A stretch of DNA of 64,000 nucleotides, taken from NCBI RefSeq assembly GCF_017876625.1, contig NZ_JAGIOH010000001.1:3472001-3536000 (forward strand), read 5' to 3'. Origin of the DNA: Streptomyces syringium. GTDB taxonomy: Bacteria > Actinomycetota > Actinomycetes > Streptomycetales > Streptomycetaceae. Shown in pieces: positions 11,331 through 19,057 of this stretch. Every line of letters starts with the position of its first letter. Within the stretch, counting starts at the first letter, position 1. Made by a program: the position numbers and the translations under genes. The notes below the pieces were generated by a model that worked only from the letters and a program-made list of their open reading frames with translations, was not told the origin of the DNA and did no database searches.

Positions 11331-11782
11331 CACGCCTCCTCGGCGGCGCGGGCCACCAGCATCGTGTGCGCGGTCACCACGTGCTCGCCGCTCTCGTCGT
11401 GGACCTCGCCACGCACCGACAGCACGTCGTTGCCCGCCAGGGACTTGATCGACTCGATCGTGGAGGTGACCGACAGCCGGTCACCGGCGCGGACCGGGCG
11501 GGTGTAGGCGAACTTCTGGTCGCCGTGCACCACGCGGTCGTAGTCCAGGCCCAGCTGCGGGTCCTGGATGACCTGCCCGGCCGCCTTGAATGTGATCGCA
11601 AACACGAAAGTCGGCGGGGCGATCACGTCCGAATGACCGAGCGCCTTGGCGGCTTCGGGGTCGCGGTACACCGGATTGGCATCGCCGACGGCCTCGGCGA
11701 ATTCGCGGATCTTCTCCCGGCCGACCTCATACGGGTCGGTGGCCGGATAGGTCCGTCCGACGAAGGACTGGTCGAGCGCCAT
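11330..11782 (-). CDS. MaoC-like N-terminal (FAS1-type) dehydratase subunit, HadA-like
   Basis: 150-residue hot-dog protein starting MALDQSFVGRTYPATDPYEVG, with GGAGGTG upstream of ATG 11782. It contains the substrate-binding subunit pattern (FAEAVGDANPVYRD, IAPPTFVFAITF) but not the catalytic Asp/His motif seen in its partner, as expected for HadA of the HadAB heterodimer. Stop and start of the two genes overlap by one base, so equimolar expression is likely. Lies 90 bases downstream of rpmG behind a hairpin. Partnering and heterodimer are inferred from the mycobacterial system. Confidence 0.85.
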   Translation of the reverse strand: MALDQSFVGRTYPATDPYEVGREKIREFAEAVGDANPVYRDPEAAKALGHSDVIAPPTFVFAITFKAAGQVIQDPQLGLDYDRVVHGDQKFAYTRPVRAGDRLSVTSTIESIKSLAGNDVLSVRGEVHDESGEHVVTAHTMLVARAAEEA

Positions 11783-11821
11783 CGGCTCGGCACCTCCAGA
11801 GTGGACTGGGTGGGGATACGC

Positions 11822-11858
11822 CGTGAGGCCGCCCCCAAAAAATGGGGACGGCCTCACG
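11822..11858 (-). terminator. Hairpin between rpmG and the dehydratase genes
   Basis: CGTGAGGCCG...CCCC and GGGG...CGGCCTCACG pair with a one-base bulge around a loop rich in A on the plus strand. Positioned just after rpmG (stop at 11873), so a likely terminator of that gene. Confidence 0.65.
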
Positions 11859-11872
11859 AACGAGCCTGAGTG

Positions 11873-12037
11873 TTATCGCGTTTCGCGGTGCGCGGTGTGC
11901 GCCTTGCAACGCGGGCAGTGCTTCTTCATCTCCAGTCGGTCCGGGTCGTTACGCCGGTTCTTCTTGGTGATGTAGTTCCGCTCCTTGCACTCCACGCAGG
12001 CCAGCGTGATCTTCGGGCGGACGTCGGTGGCAGCCAC
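11873..12037 (-). CDS. rpmG: 50S ribosomal protein L33
   Basis: 54-residue ribosomal protein starting [17 protein letters not shown] from GTG 12037 with AAGGAG upstream. Both zinc-binding pairs are present (CVEC and CPRC), so this is the zinc-containing (C+) form; streptomycetes often carry a second, zinc-free paralogue elsewhere that replaces it under zinc starvation. It follows tRNA-Met across a strong terminator and precedes the HadA/HadB-like pair, the same neighbourhood as in mycobacteria. Confidence 0.96.
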   Translation of the reverse strand: MAATDVRPKITLACVECKERNYITKKNRRNDPDRLEMKKHCPRCKAHTAHRETR

Positions 12038-12074
12038 GTGAGTGCTCCTTGACGGAATGGACGGATGAACGCAT

Positions 12075-12117
12075 AAAAGAGTAGCCGATCGGAGGACCGA
12101 CCCCACAATCGGCTACT
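12075..12117 (-). terminator. Terminator of the tRNA-Thr/tRNA-Met unit
   Basis: Minus-strand AGTAGCCGAT (12117-12108) pairs perfectly with ATCGGCTACT (12089-12080) and is followed by CTTTT. It lies six bases past tRNA-Met and before rpmG. Confidence 0.85.
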
Positions 12118-12122
12118 GTGTG

Positions 12123-12195
12123 TAGCGGTGACCGGACTTGAACCGGTGACACAGCGATTATGAGCCGCTTGCTCTACCGACTGAGCTACACCGCT
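12123..12195 (-). tRNA. tRNA-Met (CAT), elongator type
   Basis: Full cloverleaf with acceptor stem AGCGGTG/CACCGCT, anticodon loop CTCATAA (CAT), T-arm GGTTCAAGTCC and discriminator A. The fully paired A1-U72 end fits an elongator rather than the initiator tRNA, which has an unpaired position 1. Confidence 0.95.
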
Positions 12196-12246
12196 TTGAT
12201 GCGAGAGAGATCCTCGCCCTCACAGGCGAGGAACCTCACACACCAG

Positions 12247-12319
12247 AGCCCCAATACGGAATCGAACCGTAGACCTTCTCCTTACCATGGAGACGCTCTG
12301 CCGACTGAGCTATTGGGGC
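12247..12319 (-). tRNA. tRNA-Thr (GGT)
   Basis: Acceptor stem GCCCCAA/TTGGGGC, anticodon stem TCTCC/GGAGA around ATGGTAA (anticodon GGT), T-arm CGGTTCGATTCCG, discriminator T. First gene of the tRNA-Thr/tRNA-Met pair. Confidence 0.95.
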
Positions 12320-12330
12320 GAGCGAGGAAG

Positions 12331-12359
12331 ACATTACACGGTCTGCGGCCGAAGGTGAA
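12331..12359 (-). promoter_or_regulatory. Predicted promoter of tRNA-Thr/tRNA-Met
   Basis: Minus-strand TTCACC (12359-12354), 17-base spacer, TAATGT (12336-12331). The start would fall about 5 bases before the tRNA-Thr 5' end. Confidence 0.55.
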
Positions 12360-12536
12360 ATCCGTATCGGACCGCCGTACGCAGGGCCTTCTCGCGGCTC
12401 TCGCCGGGCCCCTCCCCGAGGGCCCCAGGGGCCACAGCAGTACGACTATTGGCCGCCTCCTCGAAGCCGCCCCACCTGCGCCCTAGGCTCGTTCCAGCTG
12501 CGTGATCATGCCTCGCCACCGGCCCGGAGGAGCGCC

Positions 12537-13811
12537 ATGCCCGACAGCCAGCCGCAGCCGCCGAGGAAGCCCGACGGCGACGCCGTCGGCCCGCCCCCGC
12601 ACGGCGGGGGTGCCTTGGTGCTCTGCGGCGCCCGGCTCGCCGACGGCCGCACCGTGGACGTCCGGCTCAGCAACGGCCGCATCGAGGCCGTCGGAACGGC
12701 CGGCAGCCTCGTGCCCGGGCCCCGCGTCGACCTCTGCGGCTATCTCCTGCTGCCCGCCCCCGCCGAGCCCCACGCGCACTGCGACACCGCGCTGACCGCG
12801 GACATCGGCGGCCCCGTCTCGTACGCCGTCGAGGACGTCCAGCGGCGCACCACGGAGGCCGCGCTGCTGCAACTCGGCCACGGCGCGACCGCGCTGCGCT
12901 CCCACGTCCGGATCGGTGACGTCCAGGGCCTGCGGTCGCTGGAGGCGGTGCTCCAGGCGCGCCGGGCGCTGCGCGGCCTCACCGACCTGACCGCCGTCGC
13001 GGTGCCCCGGCTGCTGACCGGCGCCGCCGGGGCCGACGGGCTGGCCATGCTGCGGGACGCCGTGAAGATGGGCGCGTCCGTCGTCGGCGGCTGCCCCGAC
13101 CTCGACCCCGACCCGACGGGTTACGCCGAGGCCGTCCTGGACATCGCCGCCGAGCACGGCTGCGCCGTGGATCTGCACACGGACGGTGACGACCCGGCCC
13201 GGCTCGCCCGGCTGGCCGCCATGGCCGGGGGCCTGCGGCCCGGCGTCACCCTGGGCCCGTGCGGCGGTCTGGCCCGGCTGCCCCGCGAGCCGGCGACGCG
13301 GGCGGCCGAACAGCTCGCGGCGGCCGGCGTGACCGTGGTCTGCCTGCCCCAGGGCGACTGCTGCGCGTCGGGCCCGCAGCGGGGCCGGGTCTCGACCTGC
13401 GCGCCGGTGCGGCTGCTGCGGGCGGCGGGCGTCGAGGTGGCGGCGGGCAGCGGTGCGCTGCGGGACGCGGCCAACCCGGTGGGCCGGGGCGACCCCCTCG
13501 AGGCCGCGTTCCTGCTGGCCTCGCGCGGCGAGCTCCGCCCCGAGGAGGCGTACGCGGCCGTCAGCGACCGGGCGCGGGCGGCGATGGGGCTGCCGGAGGT
13601 GCGGGTGGAGGCGGGCTTCCCCGCCGAGCTGCTGGCCGTGCGGGGCAGCGGGGTCGCGGGGATGCTCTCGCTCGCGTACAGCCGCCTGGTGGTCCACGAG
13701 GGGCGGGTGGTGGCCCGTACGAGCGCGGTGCGGGAGTTCCGGGACTCCCGGGCGATGGTGGCCCTGGACCTGCCCCGGCAGTCCTCACGGGGCGGCGGCG
13801 AGCCGGGCTGA
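12537..13811 (+). CDS. Cytosine-deaminase-like amidohydrolase, probably catalytically degenerate
   Basis: 424-residue member of the amidohydrolase superfamily resembling cytosine deaminase (CodA group). Seen: N-terminal beta-sandwich strand region (GALVLCGARLADGRTVDVRL), metal motif AEPHAHCDT (His79, His81), family motif RSHVRIGD (121-128), and VDLHTDGDD with His214. Not seen: the catalytic Glu three residues later (a Gly at 217), the metal His of the next strand (segment VTLGPCGGLARLP has none), and the catalytic Asp of the last strand (VAAGSGALRD). By motif alignment three of the essential residues are gone, so deaminase activity is doubtful. ATG at 12537 with GGAGGAGCGCC upstream; the 217 bases before it hold only the tRNA-Thr promoter. 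Followed by an NAD(P)-binding protein on the same strand. Confidence 0.75.
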   Translation: MPDSQPQPPRKPDGDAVGPPPHGGGALVLCGARLADGRTVDVRLSNGRIEAVGTAGSLVPGPRVDLCGYLLLPAPAEPHAHCDTALTADIGGPVSYAVEDVQRRTTEAALLQLGHGATALRSHVRIGDVQGLRSLEAVLQARRALRGLTDLTAVAVPRLLTGAAGADGLAMLRDAVKMGASVVGGCPDLDPDPTGYAEAVLDIAAEHGCAVDLHTDGDDPARLARLAAMAGGLRPGVTLGPCGGLARLPREPATRAAEQLAAAGVTVVCLPQGDCCASGPQRGRVSTCAPVRLLRAAGVEVAAGSGALRDAANPVGRGDPLEAAFLLASRGELRPEEAYAAVSDRARAAMGLPEVRVEAGFPAELLAVRGSGVAGMLSLAYSRLVVHEGRVVARTSAVREFRDSRAMVALDLPRQSSRGGGEPG

Positions 13812-13890
13812 CGGGCCGCCCGGGGGGAAGTGGCCGATCTTGTCCGTGCGTCCGATGGCGGCCCGGTGCGTACGGCGTACGGTCGAAGAC

Positions 13891-14553
13891 ATGCGCATTG
13901 TCATCGCTGGTGGACATGGTCAGATCGCGCTACGGCTGGAGCGTTTGCTCGCCGGGCGCGGTGACGAGGTAGCGGGTGTGATCCGCAAGCCGGGGCAGGC
14001 GGGCGCGCTCCTCGCGGCGGGCGCCGAGCCGGTCGTGTGCGATCTGGAGTCGGCGACGGTCGAGGAGCTCGTCCGGCATCTGGAGGGCGCGGACGCCGCG
14101 GTCTTCGCGGCCGGGGCCGGGCCGGGCAGCGGCATCGAGCGCAAGGACACCGTGGACCGGGCCGCGGCTTCCCTCTTCGCCGACGCGGCGGAGGCGGCCG
14201 GGGTCCGCCGCTACGTGATCGTCTCGTCCATGGGCGCGGACCGCGAGCCGCCGGAGGGCACGGACCCGGTCTTCGCGGCCTATCTGCGGGCGAAGGGCGC
14301 GGCGGACGACGACGTCCGTTCCCGGGCCGGGCTGGACTGGACCGTTCTGCGCCCGGGCCGGCTCACGGACGACCCCGGCACGGGCCGGGTGACGCTGGCG
14401 GAGTCGACGGGCCGGGGCGAGGTGACCCGCGACGACGTGGCGGCGGTCCTGGCGGCGGTCCTCGCCGAGCCGGGCACGGCGGGCCGCACGCTGGAGCTGG
14501 TCGGCGGCGACGTCCCGGTGGAACAGGCGGTCAAGACGGTCGCGGCGGGGTAG
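13891..14553 (+). CDS. NAD(P)-binding atypical short-chain dehydrogenase (NmrA/YwnB-like)
   Basis: 220-residue Rossmann protein beginning MRIVIAGGHGQIALRLERLL; the glycine motif GGHGQIA (7-13) binds the dinucleotide. VRRYVIVSSMGAD and the Tyr in AAYLRAKGAADD resemble the Ser-Tyr-Lys region of extended or atypical SDRs (Tyr followed by LRAK). WTVLRPGRLTDDPGTG is the usual C-terminal substrate segment. Such proteins act as oxidoreductases or as NAD(P)H sensors; the substrate is unknown. ATG at 13891, no strong Shine-Dalgarno, 79 bases after the amidohydrolase-like gene. Confidence 0.8.
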   Translation: MRIVIAGGHGQIALRLERLLAGRGDEVAGVIRKPGQAGALLAAGAEPVVCDLESATVEELVRHLEGADAAVFAAGAGPGSGIERKDTVDRAAASLFADAAEAAGVRRYVIVSSMGADREPPEGTDPVFAAYLRAKGAADDDVRSRAGLDWTVLRPGRLTDDPGTGRVTLAESTGRGEVTRDDVAAVLAAVLAEPGTAGRTLELVGGDVPVEQAVKTVAAG

Positions 14554-14617
14554 CGGGCCGGCTGCCGCCGATTGGCTTCCGCCGGTCTTCCGCCGGTCTG
14601 CCGCCGGAAAACGAAAG

Positions 14618-14643
14618 GACCCCCGACCAGAAGGTCGGGGGTC
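14618..14643. terminator. Bidirectional terminator at tRNA-Tyr
   Basis: Perfect 11-base-pair stem GACCCCCGACC (14618-14628) with GGTCGGGGGTC (14633-14643). On the minus strand it is followed by CTTTCGTTTTCC, so it ends the tRNA-Tyr transcript; it also lies 64 bases after the plus-strand dehydrogenase gene. Confidence 0.85.
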
Positions 14644-14651
14644 TCGTTCCG

Positions 14652-14733
<82 letters not shown>

Positions 14734-14920
14734 AAGGGTTGCTGCCTGGATTCCCACCTCGCGGCGGTTGTCCGTGGCAACGACGTAAACCATACCCGAT
14801 GACCAGGGGTGGTCCGCCACTCGATTCGCGGCCCCTCGATCGGGCCCCGGGTGGCTAGGCTGGCAGCGGCCCTCCGGGGCCGTACCCCTGATGGATCTAC
14901 GTACGAGGAGCCAACTCAAT

Positions 14921-15409
14921 ATGGCCGACTCCAGTTTCGACATCGTCTCGAAGGTCGAGCGGCAGGAGGTCGACAACGCCCTCAACCAGGCCGCCAAGGA
15001 GATCTCGCAGCGCTACGACTTCAAGGGCGTCGGCGCCTCGATCGCCTGGTCCGGCGAGAAGATCGAGATGCGCGCCAACGCCGAGGAGCGGGTCAAGGCG
15101 GTTCTCGACATCTTCGAGACCAAGCTGGTCAAGCGCGGTATCTCGCTGAAGTCGCTGGACGCGGGCGAGCCGCAGGCCTCCGGCAAGGAGTACAAGATCT
15201 TCGCCTCGATCGAGGAGGGGATCTCGCAGGAGAACGCGAAGAAGGTCGCCAAGATCATCCGCGATGAGGGCCCGAAGGGCGTCAAGGCGCAGGTCCAGGG
15301 CGACGAGCTGCGCGTCAGCTCCAAGAGCCGTGACGACCTCCAGGCCGTCCAGGCGCTCCTCAAGGGCAAGGACCTGGACTTCGCGATCCAGTTCGTGAAC
15401 TACCGGTAA
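14921..15409 (+). CDS. yajQ: YajQ family nucleotide-binding protein
   Basis: 162-residue two-domain protein of the YajQ (UPF0234) family; members bind nucleotides or RNA, and some bind cyclic di-GMP. ATG at 14921 ([20 protein letters not shown]) with GAGGAG upstream. Family hallmarks are the start sequence, the [14 protein letters not shown] segment (about 32-45), [29 protein letters not shown], and the C-terminal [13 protein letters not shown]. Lies between tRNA-Tyr and an unusual tRNA-like gene. Physiological role in streptomycetes is not known. Confidence 0.95.
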   Translation: MADSSFDIVSKVERQEVDNALNQAAKEISQRYDFKGVGASIAWSGEKIEMRANAEERVKAVLDIFETKLVKRGISLKSLDAGEPQASGKEYKIFASIEEGISQENAKKVAKIIRDEGPKGVKAQVQGDELRVSSKSRDDLQAVQALLKGKDLDFAIQFVNYR

Positions 15410-15478
15410 TCACGCGGCAGTTCAGACCGCCTCGGCGCGGGCTCCGGCCGCGACCGGTTCCGCGCCGGGCAGTCTGGT

Positions 15479-15484
15479 TATGAT
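15479..15484 (+). promoter_or_regulatory. -10 box in front of the tRNA-like gene
   Basis: TATGAT, one base from the bacterial consensus, ends 10 bases before the 5' end of the tRNA-like element, so a transcript would begin almost exactly at the mature end. The -35 region is weak (GGTTCC at a 17-base spacing). Confidence 0.45.
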
Positions 15485-15494
15485 CACCGCAAGG

Positions 15495-15567
15495 CGGGGT
15501 CGTAGCACAGAGGCAGTGCGCCTACACGTCATGGAGGAGGACGCCGGTTCGAATCCGGCCGCCCCGC
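15495..15567 (+). tRNA. Non-canonical tRNA-like gene (GTC or unassigned)
   Basis: A cloverleaf can be drawn: D-arm GCAC/GTGC, anticodon stem CCTAC/GGAGG with one A-G mismatch, 7-base loop ACGTCAT, and a perfect T-arm (GCCGG TTCGAAT CCGGC). The acceptor stem pairs CGGGG-CG with CGCCCCG only if one T is bulged. Read as a normal loop the anticodon is GTC (Asp), but position 33 is C instead of the near-universal U. It could be a degenerate tRNA, a tRNA-derived RNA, or a functional isoacceptor with unusual structure. A good -10 box lies just upstream. Confidence 0.55.
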
Positions 15568-15865
15568 CCCTTCGGACTTCGCGCACGCCGGCGCCTGTGT
15601 CTGTCCGTCCGTACGTTTCGAGGTGACGGCCTCGACACGTTCACGGGCAAGGTGGTGCGGACGGGCCAGGAATGGCGCTTCCGCCGCCTGACCGCCCAGG
15701 CGGTGTGGACAACGGGCCAGGGCAGGCGGTTCGAGCAACCAGGGCCCGCCCGGCGGGCCTTCGCGGTGTCGAGTGCGCGTCCGCTGACGATTCATGACGC
15801 GCCCGCAGGGCGTCCGCTGCCGCACGGCGGCAAGACGCCAGCCCGCGGTCGGCACGACAAACCGC
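15568..15865. other. Gap of 298 bases, nothing recognised
   Basis: Between the tRNA-like gene and the 3' end of the STAND ATPase gene. Short open frames on both strands have no start signal, no homology I recognise and poor codon bias. No direct repeat of the tRNA 3' end and no integrase fragment is visible. Confidence 0.5.
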
Positions 15866-18241
15866 TCAGCCGTGGCCGGTGGACAGCTCTTCGGCGACCT
15901 GCCAGACGACGTCCGCCCACCTGGCGGCCGTTCGCGCCGCCCCCGCATCCCCCACCTGCTCGAACAGGCCGGCGGCCAGCAGGAAATTCTCGAACGCCTC
16001 GGCCAGCAGGCCTTGGGGTGCCAGCGCCTGGGCCAGGTGCTCCAGCTCCATGGCGAGACCGTGGTCGTCCCCGGTCTCCGCGAACAGCTCGGCCGCCTCG
16101 GTGTGGGCCTCGGCGGCCTTGGTCCACTTCTCCTGCTTCTGCCGGACCAGGCCGATATTTCCCTTGACCTTCGCCTGGCCGTGGCGATCACCCATGCGCT
16201 CGAATATCTCCAGGGCCGCCTCCTGGGCGGCGCGCGACTCCTTGTACTTCTCGACCATGAAGAGCCCGACCCCGAGGTTGCCCAGCTCGATCGCCAGCGG
16301 ATGCGGGGCGTCCAGCTCCCGCATGAGGGAGACCGCCTCGGTGTGGGCGGCGACGGCCTTGTTCAGCTTTCCGTCATTGCGCAGCGCCATCCCCAGGCCG
16401 CCCAGCGCCTGGGCATAGCCGAGCCGGTCACCCGACGTGCGGTAGATCTTCGCCGCGCGACGGTGGATCGCGGCCGCTTCCCCCGTCCTTCCCACCGCGG
16501 TCAGCGTTTCCCCGATGTTCGACAGTGCCTGCGCGGCCCCGTGCTCGTCAGCCAGACGTCGGAAGATTTTTTCGGCTTTCGCGTGGGCGTCGACCGCCTC
16601 ATCGAAACGCCGCAGGTCGTACAGCGTCAGGCCGAGATTGTTCAGGGCGCTGGCCCGGCCGCTCAGGTCTTTGTGCTTCCGGGACAACGCGATCGCCCTG
16701 GCATGCGCGCGCATGGACTTCTTTAGCTTCCGAAGGTCGCGGTAGACGAGACCGAGCCTGGTCAGGAGGATGGTCTCATCGCCCGGCTCCTTGAGTTTCC
16801 GGCTCGACCTGACCGCGGCGTCGAGGACGGCGACGGCGTCGTCAAGGTAGCGAAAGTCCCGCAGGAACGGCGAAATGTGCAGGGCGATCGCCACGCACAC
16901 CACGTCGTCACCGCCCCGGTGAGTCGACAGCGCCACGGCCATGAGCGAATGGCGCTCGGCATCCAGCCAATCCAGTGCATCGGCACGGCACTTGAAGCGG
17001 CTCTCCGCAGGCTGCGCGTCATCCCCGTTGACGAACGCGCGGTCCTTCGCATCGAGACTGACCCCGCAGTAGTGGAGCCAGAGGCGATGCAGGCTGTCAC
17101 CCCCGTCACGCTCATCGCCCTCCGCCCGAAGGCAATCGGCGGCGTACAGGCGGACGAGGTCGTGCAGGCGCCAGCGACCGTCCGTGCGGCCGAGCGCGAC
17201 CAAGTGCATGCGGGCGAGGCCGTCCAGGAGCCGGTCGGCCTCGGGGATGCCGGAACCGTTCAACTGGGCCGCGGCCTCTGTCGAGAAGTCCGGGCCGGGG
17301 TTCAGGCAGAGCAACCGGAACAACCGCGCCTGGCCCGGGGAGAGCTGTTCGTAGGAGAGGTCGAAGGCCGCCCGTACGGCACGCTCCTCGCGGCTCAGAG
17401 TGTCCAGCCGCGAGCGACCGTCCTCCAGGGCCTCGCGAATGGACGACAACGGCCGGTTGGGCCTGTCCACGAGGAGCGAGGCCACGATGCGCAGCGCCAA
17501 GGGCAGACCGTCGCAGAGCTCGGTGAGCCGCTTCGCGTCCTGCGGTGCGTCACTCACCCTCGTATCGCGCTCGCAGGCCTGCCGGAGCACGTCCCGGAGC
17601 AGCGTGACGCCGGCGTCGGCGGGAAGCAGCCCGAGCCTGTGCGGTCGGGCATCCAGCCCGGCCAGTGTGTGGCGTGAGGAGATGAGGACGGCGGTGCCTT
17701 CGTCGCTCGGCAGGAGGTGCCGTACGTCCTCTTCGCTCGAGGCGTTGTCCAACACCATCAGCACGCGTCGACCGGCTTCGGCGCGTGTGGCGAGCACGGT
17801 ACGGAAGAGCTGCGCGCGCTCGGGGAGTTCGGGTGGGACGTGTTCGCTCGGCACCCCGAGGGCGTGCAAAAGGGTGACGAGCGCCTGGGACGGTGCGACC
17901 CGCCGCGCGCTGTCGTATCCGAAGAGGTCGACGAACAGGACCCCGCCGGGAAACCAGCCGGGCTGCCGCAGGGCATGCCCCGCGGCCTGGAGCACCAGCT
18001 CCGTCTTGCCCACGCCGGCCGGCCCCGTCACGACCGCCACCGGCACCTGGCCTTCCGTGGACGGGGCCAAACCCTCGATGAGATCCCGGACTTGCCGGTC
18101 GCGCCCCACGAAGGTGGTGGAACACGGAGGCAGCCCCGCGAGCGCCGGCGGCGGCCGGTCCGGAAGGCTGAACGTGACGCCGATGTCGCGGCCCTGGATC
18201 ACATGCTCGGCGCGCCCACCGAACTCGTTGTGTGTCGTCAC
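15866..18241 (-). CDS. STAND NTPase: NB-ARC domain plus C-terminal TPR repeats
   Basis: 791-residue signal-transduction ATPase. Residues 1-40 are a short adaptor-like segment (HVIQGRDIGVTFSLPD), then FVGRDRQ (44-50), Walker A GPAGVGKT (73-80), Walker B VLMVLD (160-165), LISSRHT (187-192), GLPLAL (245-250) and an MHD-like LHD (359-361) define an NB-ARC/AP-ATPase core. About residues 430-780 form a series of TPR repeats (repeated ALNNLGLTLYDLRRFDEAVD-type units). Unlike AfsR/SARP regulators it has no winged-helix DNA-binding or BTAD domain at the N terminus, so a direct transcription-factor role is unlikely. GTG at 18241 with GAGAGG upstream, nine bases after the gene at 18251-19009; the two form an operon. 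STAND ATPases of this form act as ligand-triggered switches, some in phage defence; the trigger and output here are unknown. Confidence 0.85.
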   Translation of the reverse strand: MTTHNEFGGRAEHVIQGRDIGVTFSLPDRPPPALAGLPPCSTTFVGRDRQVRDLIEGLAPSTEGQVPVAVVTGPAGVGKTELVLQAAGHALRQPGWFPGGVLFVDLFGYDSARRVAPSQALVTLLHALGVPSEHVPPELPERAQLFRTVLATRAEAGRRVLMVLDNASSEEDVRHLLPSDEGTAVLISSRHTLAGLDARPHRLGLLPADAGVTLLRDVLRQACERDTRVSDAPQDAKRLTELCDGLPLALRIVASLLVDRPNRPLSSIREALEDGRSRLDTLSREERAVRAAFDLSYEQLSPGQARLFRLLCLNPGPDFSTEAAAQLNGSGIPEADRLLDGLARMHLVALGRTDGRWRLHDLVRLYAADCLRAEGDERDGGDSLHRLWLHYCGVSLDAKDRAFVNGDDAQPAESRFKCRADALDWLDAERHSLMAVALSTHRGGDDVVCVAIALHISPFLRDFRYLDDAVAVLDAAVRSSRKLKEPGDETILLTRLGLVYRDLRKLKKSMRAHARAIALSRKHKDLSGRASALNNLGLTLYDLRRFDEAVDAHAKAEKIFRRLADEHGAAQALSNIGETLTAVGRTGEAAAIHRRAAKIYRTSGDRLGYAQALGGLGMALRNDGKLNKAVAAHTEAVSLMRELDAPHPLAIELGNLGVGLFMVEKYKESRAAQEAALEIFERMGDRHGQAKVKGNIGLVRQKQEKWTKAAEAHTEAAELFAETGDDHGLAMELEHLAQALAPQGLLAEAFENFLLAAGLFEQVGDAGAARTAARWADVVWQVAEELSTGHG

Positions 18242-18250
18242 CTCGGCCTC

Positions 18251-19009
18251 TCAGCCGGCCGGGGCGAGGTCGAACTGCCGCAGCCAGGCCGTGTCCCCGC
18301 CGCCGGCCGTGGCCACGACGCCGGCGACCAGCCAGATGGCCGCGGGGAGGAACGCGTCTCCCAGCTCGTCCATGGCGTCGTCGACCGTGCCGTCCCAGGC
18401 GTCGGCGTGGCCGATGAGACCGGCCAGGATCAGCACCGCCCGCTCGGCGTCGGCACCGCATGCGTCCCGGATCCACTCCACGGCCCGCCCGGCTTCCCGT
18501 GGCGTGAGCCCGGCCTCACGCGCGCCGACGAGCCAGCCGAAGACGACGGCCAAGAGGGTCGCCCCGAAGTAGCCGGCCGCCTCTGGGCCTTCCAGGTCGC
18601 TGATGCGTTCCAGACCGACGTGTACGCGCAGGGCGATGCGCGGGTCCTCGGCCTCGACGATCGCGCCGACAAGCGGCTCCAGAAGGTCCGCGGCATCGGC
18701 CTGCGGGTCGACGTCCTGCGGGGCCTCGGCGGCGGCGCCCACGCCCCCGACGTCCGGCCCGGTCCTGCGCGCCGGTTCCTGGAATGTCTCCCGGAAGGCG
18801 GCCAGTCGGCCTTCCAATGCCCGGGATATCTCGTGCCCCTCCTCCCCGGCTGACCGAGAGCGCCCTTTCCGTACCTTGCGCAGCGCCTCTTGCCGCACGA
18901 GTCGACGACGCTCGGCCCAGCCCGCCTCGTCCCGGACAGCCGCCTTCTTCCGAGCGTTCTTCTTCTTGGGCACCGCGGCCCCCCTGAGCCGTACCGATCG
19001 AACAGGCAC
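18251..19009 (-). CDS. Unrecognised protein, operon partner of the STAND ATPase
   Basis: 252 residues from GTG 19009 (GGAAGGG five bases upstream); an alternative GTG at 18973 gives MPKKKNARKKAAVRDE. The N-terminal 50-60 residues are very basic (KKKNARKK, RRRLVRQEALRKVRKGR) and could bind nucleic acid or act as a targeting segment. The rest is acidic and mainly helical, with two hydrophobic stretches (YFGATLLAVVFGWLVG and FLPAAIWLVAGVVATAG) that might be buried helices or weak membrane segments. No enzyme motif is recognised. Because it precedes the ATPase by nine bases in the same operon, it is a candidate partner, effector or regulated target of it (inference). Confidence 0.6.
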   Translation of the reverse strand: MPVRSVRLRGAAVPKKKNARKKAAVRDEAGWAERRRLVRQEALRKVRKGRSRSAGEEGHEISRALEGRLAAFRETFQEPARRTGPDVGGVGAAAEAPQDVDPQADAADLLEPLVGAIVEAEDPRIALRVHVGLERISDLEGPEAAGYFGATLLAVVFGWLVGAREAGLTPREAGRAVEWIRDACGADAERAVLILAGLIGHADAWDGTVDDAMDELGDAFLPAAIWLVAGVVATAGGGDTAWLRQFDLAPAG

Positions 19010-19057
19010 GACCCTTCCACAAGCCGTCGGCTTGCGCCTGGGACTTCGCCGGCCTCG

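Noticed and set aside
15495..15567. Selenocysteine tRNA (8-bp acceptor suggested by the bulge)
   Set aside because: Variable arm is short, D-arm is normal, and the anticodon is not TCA in a proper loop position.
15652..16167. Plus-strand frame of 171 codons next to the tRNA-like gene, considered as an integrase fragment
   Set aside because: No integrase motif, no ribosome binding site, and it runs antisense into the STAND ATPase gene.
15866..18241. SARP/AfsR-type transcription activator
   Set aside because: NB-ARC and TPR parts fit, but there is no N-terminal winged-helix or BTAD domain.
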